Assembly: GCA_015499995.1 (NCBI GenBank)
Contig: JADNRV010000254.1
Span: forward strand, 1-64,000
Direction of reading: 5' to 3'
From: Flammula alnicola
Taxonomy: Eukaryota; Basidiomycota; Agaricomycetes; Agaricales; Strophariaceae
Length of the DNA: 64,000 bases
This document shows, in pieces, positions 61,619 through 64,000 of the stretch (its first letter is position 1; the number at the start of each line of letters is the position of its first letter). Below the pieces are notes generated by a model, which made no database searches, had not been told where the DNA came from, and saw nothing but the letters and a program-made list of their open reading frames with translations. A program made the translations under genes and the position numbers.

Positions 61619-61960
61619 TTCCGTAGGAATAACCTAAACTGAAGTGGGCTATAGCTGGGTACAGGAAGGATGAAGAGGGTGTTGACGCAAATGGCCTTGA
61701 GGTGAGCGCATTTTCCCCGTAGCGAAATTCACGCCTGCCTCACGTCATTGTCCTATATATACCTACTGGGACCACTGCTGTCCTGACGGCAGGCCTGATG
61801 TGGCCTCAGAGGCCGACCTTCATTCGGCCTGAATGATTTGTCTAAGTAAATAAAAGTTGACATTCGTGGGAGGCCGTACCCATACATGTAGAAAATATTT
61901 CGACTATATGAAGAGTGATTAAGAGAACGAGCGATAGAACTCAGGAAAGGAGAACGAAAC
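61619..61960. other. Intergenic spacer
   Basis: 342 bp between the CorA-type start and the G-patch 3' end, both on the minus strand. Holds the CorA promoter. A TATATATA-like block (61,754-61,760) lies about 140 bp from the start codon and could be its TATA element. Confidence 0.4.
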
Positions 61961-63236
61961 CTAGTCAGAGTCTTCCGAGTGTTCTATCCTTTTCCGTTTC
62001 TTTTTCTTTTTCTTCCCCTCATCGGCATGTTCACTGACGGAAACCGCCTCTTCAGATTCGTGTTTCGTTTTTGACTCCTTGTGCGATGACTTCTTCTCCT
62101 TTTCCTTGGAAATTTCTGGGCGATGGCCATGCTGTCCCTTCTCCACGAAAATCTCCTCTTCCTCCACAACAGCACTCTCGAGCGTCCGCAGTGCCTTTAG
62201 TCTCTTTTTCTCCTCTTTTCTCCGTTTGCGCTCGGATTTGGCCTCCTCCTCAACATTCTCAGCGATCTTCTTGGTCCGTTTTGATGGACCTGGTTCGTCA
62301 TTCGAAGGTTTTGGATCTGTCGCTGTCTCCACTTCGTCGTCGTCCTTGCTTTTCGTTCTAGATTTCTTCTTCTCTTTATTCTTCTTGGCCTTTTCTTCTT
62401 CCTTTTTCTTCCGTTTCTCCTCCCTCTTTTGCCTTTTTCGGTCCCGTCTAGCATCCTCGTCCTCTTTCTCGCCCGCACCTTCCTCTGCGTCTTTCGCCTT
62501 CCGCTTTTTGTGTGACGATTTAGACACTTCAAGGTCCACCACCACTCGTTCGTCCGCAGTCTGTATTTCGATATGTTCTGTAACGGTGACGCTTTCCAAT
62601 GGCGGGTTCTGTTTAGCGAACGCCTCAGAAACTAGGGTAGCCAATCGCTTCTCCTCCGCTGCGATCGTCTCAGGACCAATCACGGGTCCCCGGAAGAACC
62701 TCGAGTATAGACCACGTCTGGCTGCATCTCTTTTGGCACTGGCCATCAAGGAGAGCCGAGGAGTTTGTGATCCGGAATCATCGCCGGCGGGGGTGCTGGT
62801 ACCAGAGGTAGCAGGGGTTCCCTCTACAGGACGACGGGTGGAGAAAATGCCTGTTGAAGTTCGCTTGATCGTGACGTCGTTGGAGGACTGTAGAATCATG
62901 TAAGAATATAATTAAAAGATACTATAGTCTAAAGGACATACTGAAGCCTCTGTGCCTTCTTCATCGTCGCTTAGACATTTCACCTGAATAGATTTGGCAG
63001 CTGCACTGAACAAACTAAAAGAATAGACGAGACAAATTACTTTAGAGAGCCCAGTGATACATACAGAAAACTCACTGGTCCCAGAACGGAAAAGCCTCGT
63101 CTCGGTCTTTTCCAAGCCCGGCAAGGTTTTTCTTCTGCGCTATGGCAAGTGGTCGGGATATCGCCCCTTCACGGAGTCCTGTGCCTTTACCGCCCCATCC
63201 TTGGGCGACGAGGTAGGAATGGCCATCTAAAGGCAT
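61961..63236 (-). CDS. G-patch domain protein with lysine-rich tail, about 386 aa
   Basis: Three exons in transcript order: 63076-63236, 62942-63014 and 61961-62887, GT-AG and in frame. The G-patch-like part is at about residues 9-55: LVAQGWGGKGTGLREGA then PLAIAQKKNLAGLGKDRDEAFPFWD, continued by FSAAAKSIQVK after the first intron. This layout (N-terminal G-patch, FWD..F block, long K/E-rich tail) resembles yeast Tma23 and human GPATCH4. Those are nucleolar proteins tied to ribosome biogenesis that bind RNA helicases of the DEAH class. Residues 160-386 are dominated by lysine, glutamate and arginine, ending EGKKKKKKRKR, a strong nuclear/nucleolar signal. The plus-strand frame across the same DNA is a serine/phenylalanine-rich shadow. 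The G-patch assignment is good; the exact ortholog is inferred. Confidence 0.85.
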
Positions 63237-64000
63237 GTATGATACCTTACGTCTATATTTCTATACAGAATGAAAGACGTTCGTTTCGTTACACAGTGCA
63301 CATTCCCGACACGTTGGTTGAGGCGTATTGTCGTTGCCAGTGGGAGCAAGCTACTTAGAAAACTCAATCGTCGTTTGTGATTGGCTGTGTCGCCACGACT
63401 CACGGTCACCTGACCTAAATATTAAGTAACGCTTTCAGTGACATCTTTCGACCTTCAAACGTTTTCAACGTCGACACCAAAATTCATTATCTCCCATTCC
63501 ATGTGGGCTCTTGCAGACGTTATATCTCAATCTGGACAGATTTTGAGGAACCTGCGGACTTTGGGCTGGAAACAAACTGGACACGAAATGCTTTGCATAA
63601 ACAAACACGGACGAATTTCGGCAAAATTTGTTCAAGTTGAAGTAAAGAATGCGGAAGTTCACAACATTAAAACGCCAGTCATCACAAAAGCTTTAATGCT
63701 TTAATGCTTCATCCATGCGAATAGGCATTTGGCGTGTTTAGAGCTCCTAGAGGCCATCAGGTGGGCCAAAAAATATTTTTCAGTCAATTTTCACATACTG
63801 CTCTCCAATCAGACGTCCTATGTCATTTCGTGTAACTTTCGAAGCTCGCCCCCACTGAATAAGATTACTAACACTCCCTACCATAATAGGTATGTATCCG
63901 CCAGATGTATATATTGTATTCTTTCCCATATGTCTTTCGTTGCACTTGAATTATGTCCATCCATGAACTATTCCAGTCTTCATTCAAGTTCAACTCTCTT
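63237..64000. other. 3' end of window, no gene recognised
   Basis: Promoter of the G-patch gene at the left, then AT-rich sequence with short frames on both strands and no domain. A gene continuing beyond the window cannot be ruled out. Confidence 0.4.

Noticed and set aside
62079..62903. 274-codon plus-strand open frame, Ser/Phe-rich
   Set aside because: It lies exactly antisense to the lysine/glutamate-rich exon of the G-patch gene. AAG/GAA-type codons on the minus strand give TTC/CTT on the plus strand and few stops, so the frame is a shadow.

Overview
This window looks like nuclear DNA from a filamentous basidiomycete, probably an agaricomycete. The genes are full of short (about 45-70 bp) GT-AG introns. 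Recognisable proteins include VPS45, ERV46, an Ent3-type epsin, a NUDCD1-like protein, a CorA Mg2+ transporter and an Ecl1-family protein. There are also families typical of mushroom-forming fungi: a fungal seven-helix membrane protein, an atypical kinase with an altered DFG motif, and an F-box protein with an acidic insert. All exon maps below were built by eye from splice motifs, reading-frame continuity and family similarity, without transcript data.

Layout. Bases 1-13,500 hold no gene I can support apart from a short RecQ-like helicase remnant (8,675-8,935). An Ecl1-type zinc-binding protein lies at 13,524-15,075. Bases 15,076-27,232 are again gene-poor but carry repeats: two local tandem duplications, a TA-flanked MITE (19,409-19,585), and a large foldback element (23,658-24,285) with 158-bp inverted arms that contains a second, nested MITE. 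From 27,233 to 40,982 the DNA is gene-dense: VPS45, ERV46, a coiled-coil nuclear protein, an atypical kinase, a NUDCD1-like gene, an intron-containing tRNA-Ala(AGC) and an Ent3-like epsin. A GC-rich fragment of VPS11 follows at about 41,900-42,200 in otherwise gene-poor sequence. Then come a small secreted protein (46,592-47,363), a CK1-like kinase (47,834-49,910), a divergent pair of membrane-protein genes sharing a 134-bp promoter interval (50,997-53,948), an F-box gene (56,245-58,440), a CorA-type transporter (59,163-61,618) and a G-patch protein (61,961-63,236).

How the genes relate. Three genes within about 14 kb act in membrane traffic: VPS45 (SM protein for endosomal/TGN fusion), ERV46 (ER-Golgi cargo receptor) and the Ent3-like epsin (TGN/endosome clathrin adaptor). 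A piece of VPS11 (vacuolar tethering) lies just beyond. Whether this is more than chance neighbourhood cannot be decided from the sequence. I found no evidence of a wholly new multi-gene system. The most notable items are the nested foldback transposon, the intron-bearing tRNA-Ala, two in-frame or very small micro-exons, the F-box split by an acidic insert, and genes whose models need a non-canonical junction or contain a frame break.
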